From positions 46,977 through 82,746 of the forward strand of contig NZ_KQ959982.1 in assembly GCF_001553035.1 (NCBI RefSeq): a stretch of 35,770 nucleotides of DNA, written 5' to 3'. This document shows, piece after piece, positions 26,553-34,857 of the stretch (positions within the stretch are counted from its first letter, which is position 1; every line of letters starts with the position of its first letter). The stretch is from Gemella haemolysans. Lineage in GTDB: Bacteria > Bacillota > Bacilli > Staphylococcales > Gemellaceae. A program made the translations under genes and the position numbers. Under the pieces are notes generated by a model. The model ran no database searches. It saw only the letters and a list, made by a program, of their open reading frames with translations, and was not told the origin of the DNA.

Positions 26553-27980
26553 ATGCATTTTGAAACAGTAATTGGACTAGAAGTCCATGTAGAATTAAAA
26601 ACAGATTCAAAAATATTCTCACCATCTCCAGCTCACTTTGGTGCAGAACCAAACACTAACACAAACGTTATCGACTTAGGATACCCAGGGGTACTTCCAG
26701 TAGTAAACAAAAGAGCGGTAGAATGGGGAATGAAAGCAGCAATGGCGCTTAACATGACAGTAGCTCGTGAGTCAAAATTCGATAGAAAAAACTACTTCTA
26801 TCCAGATAACCCGAAAGCATACCAAATCTCACAATTTGACCAACCAATCGGGGAAAACGGATGGATTGATATCGAAGTAAACGGAGAAACAAAACGTATC
26901 GGTATTACACGTGCTCACCTTGAAGAAGATGCTGGTAAATTAACTCACAAAAATGGTTACTCACTAGTTGACCTTAACCGTCAAGGTACACCACTTATCG
27001 AGATCGTATCTGAGCCAGATATCAGAACTCCAGAAGAAGCATATGCGTACTTAGAAAAATTACGTTCAATCATCCAATATATCGAAGTATCAGACGTTAA
27101 GATGGAAGAAGGATCAATGCGTTGTGACGCGAACATCTCTATCCGTCCTTACGGTCAAGATGAATTTGGTACAAAAACCGAGCTTAAAAACTTAAACTCA
27201 TTCACTTTCGTTAAAAAAGGATTAGAGTACGAAGAAAAACGTCAAGAACAAGTTATCCTTTCAGGTGGAGTAATCAACCAAGAAACTCGTCGTTTCGATG
27301 AAACAACAGGAACAACTAAACTTATGCGTGTTAAAGAAGGTTCAGACGATTACCGTTACTTCCCAGAGCCAGATATCGTACCTATGATTATCTCTGATGA
27401 ATGGATGGAAGAAGTAAGAAAAACTATTCCAGAACTTCCAGATGCTCGTCAAAGAAGATACCAAGAAGAACTTGGATTACCAGCATACGATGCACACGTT
27501 CTTACATTAACTAAAGAAATGTCAGATATGTTCGAACAAACTGTAGCTTTAGGAGCAGATCCAAAACTAGCTTCTAACTACTTAATGGTAGATGTGAATG
27601 CATACTTAAACAAAGTACAAAAAGAACTTAAAGAAACAGCATTAACTGCAGAAGGTTTAGCAGGAATGATTAAATTAATCACTGACGGAACAATCTCAAG
27701 TAAAATCGCTAAAAAAGTATTCGCAGAACTTATCGAACACGGTGGAGATGCTGCACAAATCGTTAAAGAAAAAGGTCTTGTACAAGTTTCAGATAGTGGA
27801 CAATTATTAGCTTGGGTAAACGAAGCATTAGATAACAATCCAAAATCTATCGAAGACTACAAAAATGGTCGTGACCGTGCGATTGGTTTCCTAGTAGGTC
27901 AAATCATGAAAGCCTCAAAAGGACAAGCCAACCCACAAATGATCAACAAAATGTTATTAGAAGAAATCGCAAAACGTTAA
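26553..27980 (+). CDS. gatB: Asp/Glu-tRNA amidotransferase subunit B
   Basis: Subunit that binds the misacylated tRNA, phosphorylates its acyl group and amidates it. It begins [13 protein letters not shown], with the catalytic cradle blocks [10 protein letters not shown] and [12 protein letters not shown], and ends in a helical YqeY-like tRNA-binding tail (about residues 330-475). The length of 475 residues is normal. A strong terminator closes the operon. Confidence 0.98.
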   Translation: MHFETVIGLEVHVELKTDSKIFSPSPAHFGAEPNTNTNVIDLGYPGVLPVVNKRAVEWGMKAAMALNMTVARESKFDRKNYFYPDNPKAYQISQFDQPIGENGWIDIEVNGETKRIGITRAHLEEDAGKLTHKNGYSLVDLNRQGTPLIEIVSEPDIRTPEEAYAYLEKLRSIIQYIEVSDVKMEEGSMRCDANISIRPYGQDEFGTKTELKNLNSFTFVKKGLEYEEKRQEQVILSGGVINQETRRFDETTGTTKLMRVKEGSDDYRYFPEPDIVPMIISDEWMEEVRKTIPELPDARQRRYQEELGLPAYDAHVLTLTKEMSDMFEQTVALGADPKLASNYLMVDVNAYLNKVQKELKETALTAEGLAGMIKLITDGTISSKIAKKVFAELIEHGGDAAQIVKEKGLVQVSDSGQLLAWVNEALDNNPKSIEDYKNGRDRAIGFLVGQIMKASKGQANPQMINKMLLEEIAKR

Positions 27981-27998
27981 TAACGAAAATAATAAACG

Positions 27999-28036
27999 AA
28001 CTCGAAACAAGGAGAAATCTTTGTTTCGAGTTTTTG
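27999..28036 (+). terminator. Terminator of gatCAB
   Basis: AACTCGAAACAA (27999-28010) pairs perfectly with TTGTTTCGAGTT (28021-28032), followed by further T residues. Confidence 0.92.
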
Positions 28037-28110
28037 TTGTATTTGGTAAACGACTTAAATATAAATAGAGCAGGAATTGGTTGGTGAAAATAGATTTTAA
28101 TAGATGAAAG

Positions 28111-28245
28111 AGCGGATGTTGGGGAATAAAACTGAACATTTCCCAAAAAAAGTTGATATTGGGGAGTGAAACTGGACATTCGTATATGAGAGAGTGGACA
28201 TTGAGTAGTAAAACTGGATATTCGAACAAAATAGTGTGGATATAT
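28111..28245. repeat. Degenerate 40-42 bp tandem repeat
   Basis: Three consecutive units start at 28111, 28151 and 28193, with a partial fourth at about 28235. They share the pattern TGGAnATTGGGGA, then AAACTGGACATTC. A more diverged unit may precede at 28069-28110. Unit length is 40, 42 and 42 bases with no spacers. The array fills most of the gap between the gatB terminator and the AbiE promoter. Function unknown. Confidence 0.75.
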
Positions 28246-28281
28246 GAAAAAATATCAAATCTTCCCATTTATATATTATAA

Positions 28282-28330
28282 TTTTACTTTTATGCTACTT
28301 TGTTGTAAAATAGGAAGTGTAAAAGTAAAA
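28282..28330. promoter_or_regulatory. Probable AbiE promoter bracketed by inverted repeats
   Basis: TTTTACTTTT (28282-28291) and AAAAGTAAAA (28321-28330) are perfect reverse complements. Between and on them lie a possible -35 TTTACT (28283-28288) and -10 TAAAAT (28306-28311) with a 17-base spacer. AbiEi antitoxins are known to repress their own operon by binding inverted repeats at the promoter, and this arrangement matches. Confidence 0.6.
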
Positions 28331-28347
28331 AAATGAGGTGAATAGAT

Positions 28348-28938
28348 TTGAAATTTAAAGAAATTGAAAGCTTACTTAATAAGAATAATGGAATACTGAC
28401 AATAAAAGAAGCAGAGGAGAATGGGATATACAGAGGATCAATTAAATACTTTACTGAAAAAGGGAAATTAGAAAAAGTGAGTCGAGGTGTTTATGTATCA
28501 CCAGGAATTTTTGAAGATGAATTTTTTGTAGTTCAGAATAGATTTAAGAAGGGAATATATTCGCTAGAAACAGCATTGTACTTGTATGATTTAACTGATA
28601 GAACTCCTAGTGTTTTTAACATGACATTTCCAAAAGGCTATAATTTAACTAATCCAAAAAAGAATGGAATAAAGTGTAAATCTATAAAAGAAGATCTTTA
28701 TGAGTTGGGAAAAGAAGAAATAAAAACACCGAATGGATATAATGTTTATGCTTATAACATTGAAAGAACATTAATAGATATAATTCGCCCGATTAACAAA
28801 ATAGATATCCAAGTAATATCACATTCATATAAAACATATATAAAAAGAAAGGATAAAAATATCCCTTTATTATCAATGTATGCTGAAAAATTAGGAGTAG
28901 AAGATAAATTAAAAAGTTATTTAGAGGTATTATTATGA
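28348..28938 (+). CDS. abiEi: AbiEi-family antitoxin (type IV toxin-antitoxin)
   Basis: A 196-residue protein. An N-terminal winged-helix domain (about 1-55; GILTIKEAEENGI, LEKVSRGVYVSPG) is the AbiEi antitoxin DNA-binding domain, followed by the C-terminal AbiEi domain with SLETALYLYDLTDRTP and YNIERTLIDIIRP. Such proteins repress the operon and counter the AbiEii nucleotidyltransferase in phage-abortive infection. It starts at TTG 28348 with GAGGTG before it. Its stop overlaps the toxin start by four bases (ATGA), typical of the pair. The toxin is deleted, so this antitoxin is an orphan, possibly still binding DNA. Confidence 0.9.
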   Translation: MKFKEIESLLNKNNGILTIKEAEENGIYRGSIKYFTEKGKLEKVSRGVYVSPGIFEDEFFVVQNRFKKGIYSLETALYLYDLTDRTPSVFNMTFPKGYNLTNPKKNGIKCKSIKEDLYELGKEEIKTPNGYNVYAYNIERTLIDIIRPINKIDIQVISHSYKTYIKRKDKNIPLLSMYAEKLGVEDKLKSYLEVLL

Positions 28939-29304
28939 TAAATATTATGCAACTAAAAGCAAAGATAAAAAATATATCAAAAGAAAAAAATATTTCTGCA
29001 CAATTAGTTTTACAAAATTATATGATGGAGAGATTTTTATGATGTGTATATACTACTAAAATTGAAAAGTAAAAATATTGATTATAACATATTAAGATTA
29101 GCTATAGAAGAAACTTTCCAAAAAAGAGATAGTTTAAATTTACTTTTGAATTATAAAGAAATTATTTCAAATATAGAAAATAATAATGAAATGTTAGTCC
29201 GTTGGGAAAATTATCGAAATAGCTTTAATTATGCTAGAACAATAGATTTTAATGAAATATATAAATTATTAAAGAAAATATTGGAGGAAATAGATATAAA
29301 ATAA
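28935..29304 (+). pseudogene. AbiEii toxin, internally deleted and frameshifted
   Basis: The N-terminal 35 codons (28935-29042, starting MINIMQLKAKIKN and ending MMERFL) match the start of AbiEii/AbiGii nucleotidyltransferase toxins. The C-terminal piece (from about 29044, YILLKLKSKNIDYN) matches their end. The nucleotidyltransferase core with its GGS and DxD motifs is absent. At the junction, AGAGATTTTTAT (29029-29040) can be read both as the end of ERFL and as the RDFY that normally precedes DVYILL in this family. This points to loss of several hundred bases by recombination between two such short repeats. The toxin cannot be active. Confidence 0.87.
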
Positions 29305-29346
29305 TTTTTTAAAATACAAATAACTATCTTTATAGAATTACTAAAT

Positions 29347-29400
29347 AAAGATGTACCCAAAATATAGATAATTTAATCAAATTTTGAGTACATCTTTTTT
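29347..29400. terminator. Bidirectional terminator between the AbiE remnant and the esterase
   Basis: AAAGATGTAC (29347-29356) pairs with GTACATCTTT (29388-29397), with an inner CAAAAT/ATTTTG extension and T runs on both strands. It serves the convergent genes on either side. Confidence 0.85.
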
Positions 29401-29414
29401 ATATTTGATTTTAA

Positions 29415-30404
29415 TTATTTACTCTTCACAAACTCAACAATTTTAGAAATAGCTTTTGTTGCTTCTGGTATTGGGAAGGCAGGGTATACGTGGTTTAAAT
29501 TTTTACCGATTACGAATTCAGTCTTAACATTTGCTTCACGAAGTTTTTCAGCTAATAATGCTATGTCAGGATATAATAATTCACGTGTTCCTGAGAATAA
29601 TAATATCTCTGGTAAATTCTTCATTTCACCGTATAATGGTGAAACTTTCCAATCTGATAAGTCTGCATCATCAGCCCAAGATTTAGCATCAGCTAGCAAA
29701 GTATCTACGTGTAGTAGAGGATCTTTTTTGATATATTTTTTAATATCAGGATTTGACATTGTTAAATCAACCCATGGACTTAGTAAAATCAGACCTTTAG
29801 GTAGTTTAATGTTATTTTGAACAAAATCTTGAACTAATCCTAGAGCTAAGCCACCACCAGCACTATCTCCCATAACATAGATATCTTTATCTGGATTCTC
29901 AGCAACGTAGTCTGTATATAATTTTGTTAGAAGTTCATAGCTGTCTTTATAAGTATAGAATGGAGCTAGTCCGTAATCAGGAATGATAACCTCAGCATCA
30001 GATTCTTGAGCAATTTTATCAGCCATCTCCCATTGAATATCTACGAATTCATGAACGTAAGAACCACCATGAATATAGAAAATAGTAGAGTTAGAATTAT
30101 TAACACTATTTAAATGCCAAACTTGTCTATCAGAAACAATTCTAGTATAGAATTTAGAATTAGTATCGAATTCATATACATTTACAGTTTCTTCGTTCTT
30201 ATCTTCTTTTTGTTTTTCTAGTCTTTTAGTTTCATCGATATCTCTTAGTTTCTTATATTTATTACCAAGATATAACTCGATTAGACCAGCTTTAGCACTA
30301 CGTTTATAACGTAATTTCTGATACCCTGCATAGCTACCTATTAATGCAGGTAATGTTGCGGCAATTGAAGCTACTGAAACAACTTTTTTATTAAATTTTC
30401 CCAT
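29415..30404 (-). CDS. Membrane-anchored alpha/beta hydrolase (HSL-type esterase)
   Basis: A 329-residue alpha/beta hydrolase of the hormone-sensitive-lipase branch. The oxyanion motif HGGSY is near residue 112, nucleophile elbow GDSAGGG near 178, the acid in LLFSGTRELLYPD near 272, and His in NLNHVYPAFP near 306. Residues 7-27 are hydrophobic after a basic start and lack a clear cleavage site, so an N-terminal anchor is likely. Likely substrates are short acyl esters. ATG 30404 follows AAGAGGAGA. It has ordinary gene character and may be a resident gene within the defence region. Confidence 0.9.
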   Translation of the reverse strand: MGKFNKKVVSVASIAATLPALIGSYAGYQKLRYKRSAKAGLIELYLGNKYKKLRDIDETKRLEKQKEDKNEETVNVYEFDTNSKFYTRIVSDRQVWHLNSVNNSNSTIFYIHGGSYVHEFVDIQWEMADKIAQESDAEVIIPDYGLAPFYTYKDSYELLTKLYTDYVAENPDKDIYVMGDSAGGGLALGLVQDFVQNNIKLPKGLILLSPWVDLTMSNPDIKKYIKKDPLLHVDTLLADAKSWADDADLSDWKVSPLYGEMKNLPEILLFSGTRELLYPDIALLAEKLREANVKTEFVIGKNLNHVYPAFPIPEATKAISKIVEFVKSK

Positions 30405-30708
30405 TTTAATCTCCTCTTATTTACATAAATGTAATTGTTTTATTTATTTACAATTATAGTTTATCAGAAAATAAAGTGATTGTAAAAATAAAAATCTGAA
30501 GAAATGGAATAAGGGAAAAAGGAATTTGGAAGTCAACTTATAATAAAAAGATATGTGAGATAGAGTAAGATACAGTTGATTCATGTTAATATATATTCTA
30601 TAATAAAGTTATGAATTTCTTATTACAAGATTTTAAAATAAAGTAATTATATTTATTAGTATAAAAAATAAACTAGTATATTAATAAAGACATATATTTG
30701 GAGGAATT
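30405..30708. other. Divergent intergenic region between the esterase and the AAA ATPase
   Basis: About 300 very A+T-rich bases. It contains the perfect palindrome TTACATAAATGTAA at 30421-30434 in the esterase leader, a minus-strand TATAAT at 30453-30458, and the ATPase ribosome site GGAGG at 30700-30704. The ATPase promoter is not clear. Confidence 0.6.
30421..30434. promoter_or_regulatory. Candidate operator in the esterase leader
   Basis: The 14-base perfect palindrome TTACATAAATGTAA lies 17 bases before the esterase start, downstream of a plausible -10. It resembles the TGCATAAATGCA palindrome at 17776-17787. The regulator is unknown. Confidence 0.4.
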
Positions 30709-32862
30709 ATGAAGATAAATTTAGAATGTATAGAAATATTTGAAGACGAAAATATAGAATTTGATAAACCTGTAAACTTTGTATTTGGAAAAAATGGAAC
30801 TGGAAAAAGTACTATTACAAAATTAATAAAAGAACAAAACACAGATAAAGATGTGAGAGTTTATCAAGGGGTTAATAGTGTAGCTGTTGATGGTAAATTA
30901 AATTCGGTAATTTTGGGAGAAGAAAATACTGTCGCTCAAAGAAACATTGAATCGTACGAGTTAAAGATAAGTGATATTGGGAATGAGATAGAAAAGAAAA
31001 ATAAAAATATAGAAAGTATTCAAGAAGAATATAAAAAGATTAGAGACAAAAAAAATAAACTAGAGAATAAAATAGAAAAAAATATTAAAGAAGCTGCTAA
31101 AGAAATAAAAAATAATCAATTACATATAGCAAGTACTAGTTATAACAGTGTTACATTTAAAAAAGAATTAAAATATGCATTTAAATTGTCAGAAGCTGAA
31201 AAAGAAGAATGTAAAAAGAATTTAATAATACAGGAAAAAATTGTAGATCTTAAGGAACATTTTGATATAAATCTAAAGGATATTTTATTAGAAACAAATA
31301 GAGTATTAATGAAAAAAGTGGAAGAAGAAAAAGATATTATTCGGCTTTCAACAGAAGAAAAAATAAACTTTGCCAAAAAAGGATTGTAGCTACATAAAGA
31401 GGGAGAAGTTTGTTCTTTTTGTGGGAATGAAATATCAAATGAGACATTTCAACAATTAGAAGGCTACTTTTCAGCTTCAAAAATCAAATTATTAGAGAAA
31501 GAAATTTTCGATATAATCTACAAAATTGAAGAAATAATAGAAAAAATAAATAATTTTAATATACTTCCAAAATATTTTTATAGTATTTATCAAAGTAAAA
31601 TAGAAATAATATCAACAGAATGGAGCCAGAAATTAAAAGAACACAATAATTTTCTGAGGGTGTTAAAAGAAAGATTGGAAAAAAAATTAACTCAATTATT
31701 TTCTAATTCCGAGAAAATCTCAATAAAAATACCAGATAGTATAGAGTATATAGTTGAAGAATATAATAAAATTGCAATATTAAATAATAATGAAGATGTA
31801 TCAAGAATAAAGAATTTTTCAAAAGACATCTTGAGATTTGATTATATATATTATTTCAAAACTCAATATGATTTAGAAAATAAATATAATGAACTAGGTA
31901 ATATAGAACAAGAAATTACTGATACAAAAAATAAAATGGCTCTGATAAATGATGAGATAAATAATTATAAAATGGATATTGAAAGTTTAAAAAAAGAAAT
32001 TAATACTGAACTTAGCAAAACAAGATCCGAAGAAAAGCTAGCTAATAATATAAATAAAAAATTAAGAAATTATGTATCATTTGAATTAGAACATATTGGA
32101 AAAAATAAAAATCTAAATCAAGGATATTATAGAATAAGAAATAAAGCACCTTTTTCTGAGAAGTATAGAGAAATAGATACTCTTTCTAAAGGAGAAAAAA
32201 ATATAATTGGATTTTTATATTTTATTGAAAAATTAAATGAGTATAGAGAAATAGATTTAGATAAAATTATTATTTTTGATGATCCTATGGATTCGAATGA
32301 TGATACTATGCAGTATATTATAATAACTGAAATTCAAGAATTAATGAAGATAATAGATAAAAGTAAAGAAAATTCCAAATTAATAATTATGACACATAAT
32401 GCACATTTCTATATTAATATAAAATATAATAGATTATATCAAGATGGTATCGATAGATATGGAAAAGAAAAACTATGTGATAGATTTATAAGATTAGAAA
32501 AAATAGAACAGAAAGTAGTCAAAAAAACTTTAAATTCAGAAGGAGAAGATTTCTCTACTAATTATGAATTATTATGGAAAGAACTGAGATTTTTATTTGA
32601 TAATAACAAACCAAATTTAATGCTAAATTCTATTAGAAGAATTATTGAAACATTTACGAAATTTAACAGAACTAACAATTTTTTTGGGGAAAACAGAGAA
32701 GCCCAAAAATTATTTAATGTTAATTCACATTCGATTGATGATTTAGAAGCTGAATTAAATGGAAAAAATAAAGAAGATATCATTAAATTGATGAAAGATT
32801 GTTTTATAAATAATAATGCAGAAACTCATTTTAAAACTTGTTGGAAAGCCTCGAAAAAATAA
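30709..32862 (+). pseudogene. Zinc-hook AAA_13-type ATPase (RloC/PrrC-like), one in-frame TAG
   Basis: A 717-codon frame interrupted only by TAG at codon 227 (31387-31389). ABC/Rad50-type parts appear in order: Walker A GKNGTGKST (27-35), a coiled coil rich in Lys/Glu (about 85-130), a zinc-hook-like CSFC (235-238), more coiled coil (390-445), signature LSKGEKN (492-498), Walker B IIIFDDP (520-526) and H-loop MTHNAH (561-566). The C-terminus has RRIIE (643-647) and a His at 674, spaced roughly like the Arg-Glu-His triad of PrrC/RloC anticodon nucleases. The AAA_13 family includes PrrC, so a phage-activated tRNase is plausible but unproven. The stop separates Walker A from the rest, so without read-through the product is dead. 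A HEPN gene follows 74 bases later on the same strand. Confidence 0.82.
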
Positions 32863-32936
32863 TTATAATTATTATATGTTGATAATAACTCATTTAATGA
32901 AGGTGAAAATATGTAAATTATAAAGGAGTGGGTTAA

Positions 32937-33968
32937 ATGGAATTTTTAAGGAGTTATTTTGGGAATAAAAATATTTTTAAAAAAACTAATGATTTATCTA
33001 ATGATAAAAATCCTATTGTTAATGAAAATAAAAAAAGTGGAGATTTCTTACTGTGGAATATGACAGAATTAGAAGCAGGAGATTTGTGTAAACATAGATT
33101 AGATACGATGGAACTGTGGTCTAGAAGATTAATTGAAGAAACATTTAGTAAGGAATATGGTAAAGACTATTTTAATTTCAAATTTGATGAGAGTACTCCA
33201 CTTGTAAAGAATGAAATAATAAAACAAGTTCAAGATAGAGTTGATAGTAATCCAAAAAGATATCCAAGGAAAGTAGATGCTTTAGTTATGGAACATTTAA
33301 AATATTTTTTTTGTCGAAATGATTTGTATAAGTTACATTTTAAAAATGTTTTTGAACCATTTTATTCAGGTATTGAATCATTAAGATTAACTTTTGAAAA
33401 ATTAATCAGTATAAGAAATAAGATCTCTCATACCAATCCCTTATCACAACGGGAATTGGAGCAAGGAGTATGTTATTCAAATGATTTAATTGAAGTATTT
33501 AAAGAGTATTATAAAAAAATAGGTAGAGATAAAGAGTATAATGTTCCGACGTTTTTATCATTTAAAGATTCATTAGGACAATGTATTTATAGAGAAGACT
33601 CCAGTTATTCGTGGAGTATTTGTCCTTTAACTAATTATGATTCAACGAACAATAAAAGAGAAACAGTAAATCTTAGATCAGGTGAAACGTATAGGATAAT
33701 TTTAGAAGTTGATAACAGTTTTCCGTTAGACTTTTATTGCATTAATTGGGAAATAGAGTATTGTTGTAAAATAGATAAATATGAAACTAATAGTAATATT
33801 TTAGAATTTAAAATAGATGACAAATTTGTTTCTTTGAATCTAAGGATAAAAGCATATTTGAAGACTAAAAGAGCATGGCATAGATTTGCCAACATAGATT
33901 GTGATGATTTTGTTGAGATACATCTAGAGGAAATTTTACCACCTATAAATGATGACTATTTTAAATAA
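32937..33968 (+). CDS. HEPN-motif protein with C-terminal beta-rich domain, putative defence effector
   Basis: A 343-residue protein of no family I can name. Residues 38-200 are largely helical and contain RNKISH at 160-165, which fits the R-N-x3-H catalytic motif of HEPN ribonucleases, after a helix of the usual type (FEKLISI). Residues 215-335 look like a beta-sandwich (alternating hydrophobics, SGETYRIILEV, SLNLRIKAYL) and may sense or bind a ligand. ATG 32937 has AAAGGAG before it. The gap to the ATPase gene is 74 bases with no terminator between, and a strong terminator follows, so the two form one transcription unit. Proposed role: RNA-cleaving effector of an ATPase-controlled anti-phage system (inference). 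Confidence 0.7.
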   Translation: MEFLRSYFGNKNIFKKTNDLSNDKNPIVNENKKSGDFLLWNMTELEAGDLCKHRLDTMELWSRRLIEETFSKEYGKDYFNFKFDESTPLVKNEIIKQVQDRVDSNPKRYPRKVDALVMEHLKYFFCRNDLYKLHFKNVFEPFYSGIESLRLTFEKLISIRNKISHTNPLSQRELEQGVCYSNDLIEVFKEYYKKIGRDKEYNVPTFLSFKDSLGQCIYREDSSYSWSICPLTNYDSTNNKRETVNLRSGETYRIILEVDNSFPLDFYCINWEIEYCCKIDKYETNSNILEFKIDDKFVSLNLRIKAYLKTKRAWHRFANIDCDDFVEIHLEEILPPINDDYFK

Positions 33969-34032
33969 GAAATAAACAATGAGTTTTATAGGAATTTAAA
34001 AATAAAAAAATTTCATAGATAAGTTGAAGAGA

Positions 34033-34076
34033 TTAGCTTTTATTGAAAGTAAATTCCAATAAAAGCTAACTTTTTT
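34033..34076 (+). terminator. Terminator of the ATPase-HEPN unit
   Basis: TTAGCTTTTATTG (34033-34045) pairs perfectly with CAATAAAAGCTAA (34057-34069); six T residues follow at 34071-34076. Confidence 0.9.
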
Positions 34077-34173
34077 AGGGTTTTTATAGCATCTTTAAAC
34101 AGAATCAAAAGTACCTTAAATTCTATACTTATTGATTTTGAAATCACCTCTAAAAGTTATTTATTTAGTTATT

Positions 34174-34668
34174 CTATCTAATTAAATAGTAATTTGTGAT
34201 ATATGCATTCACGATATCGCGTAGTTGTTCATCAGATAGTCGTCTTAGTGCTGGGAAGGCGATTGTAGATAATTCTACTAGGTTATCAATATTTTTTTCT
34301 GTGAACTCTTCTTGATCAATCTCTTCAGTATTATTAGAAAATAGAATAAATAGTTTACTAGCTTCATCATCTGTAAGACCTCTATTTTCACATGCTAGAT
34401 AAAATGAAGGTTCTTCGTTAAATCTATCTTTTATGTATTCATTAATTTCATATACAGCTGATTTAATAGTGAAGTGACTAGAGATAAAATCAGGACTTTC
34501 AACGAATTTTGTTTGTTTCACTTCAAAAGGTATACCACCTTCATTAACAGCTTTTGTAAGAAACATGCTAATTGCAGTTTCCAGATTTAATCCAAGACTA
34601 AAGAATAAATCTTCAGCATCATTTCTTAAATTATCATCAATAGTTAAAACAATTTTCGATTCACTCAT
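34174..34668 (-). CDS. RelB/DinJ-like protein with an extra C-terminal domain, no partner toxin
   Basis: Residues 1-52 match the ribbon-helix-helix N-terminus of RelB/DinJ antitoxins (VLTIDDNLRNDAEDLFFSLGLN, then AISMFLTKAVNEGGIPFEV). At 164 residues it is about twice the usual length. The extra part (70-164) is acidic and helical and is not recognised. No RelE/YafQ-type toxin lies next to it: the gene behind (33969-34173) is absent and the one before is divergent. It starts at ATG 34668 with AAGGAGAG. It may be a stand-alone regulator derived from an antitoxin. Confidence 0.75.
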   Translation of the reverse strand: MSESKIVLTIDDNLRNDAEDLFFSLGLNLETAISMFLTKAVNEGGIPFEVKQTKFVESPDFISSHFTIKSAVYEINEYIKDRFNEEPSFYLACENRGLTDDEASKLFILFSNNTEEIDQEEFTEKNIDNLVELSTIAFPALRRLSDEQLRDIVNAYITNYYLIR

Positions 34669-34814
34669 TTTTAAAACTCTCCTTAGTTAATACATTAATT
34701 TTAACGTAGAATGGTTAATTTTTCAAGAGAACTTTATATGAAAAAGTTAAATTCAAGGATATATAAAGGAATAGTATAAAAGTTGTAAAAAGATATAAGA
34801 ATTACTAGTAAATA

Positions 34815-34823
34815 TGTTATAAT
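34815..34823 (+). promoter_or_regulatory. Extended -10 promoter of the duplicated-domain gene
   Basis: TG at 34815-34816, then TATAAT at 34818-34823. The -35 region is poor, which an extended -10 can compensate for. Confidence 0.6.
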
Positions 34824-34857
34824 AGAATGTAAGAAAATTAGGATTGAGAGGATCTTT

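Noticed and set aside
28111-28245. CRISPR array
   Set aside because: Units are directly abutting and diverged, with no unique spacers, and no cas gene is in the window.
27943-28268. Two long minus-strand open frames across the tandem repeat
   Set aside because: They are open because the repeat unit lacks stops. They have no ribosome site, and their sequence is just the repeat translated (phenylalanine and isoleucine rich).
217-32862. Alternative genetic code or stop-codon reassignment explaining the in-frame stops
   Set aside because: TAG and TAA end many intact genes here at the expected place (for example TAG for uvrA at 4078-4080 and for comGC at 8326-8328), so both act as ordinary stops.
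34174-34857. Complete type II toxin-antitoxin pair with the RelB-like gene
   Set aside because: No toxin-like reading frame adjoins it on the same strand. The neighbouring 164-residue protein is divergent and unlike RelE, YafQ or ParE.
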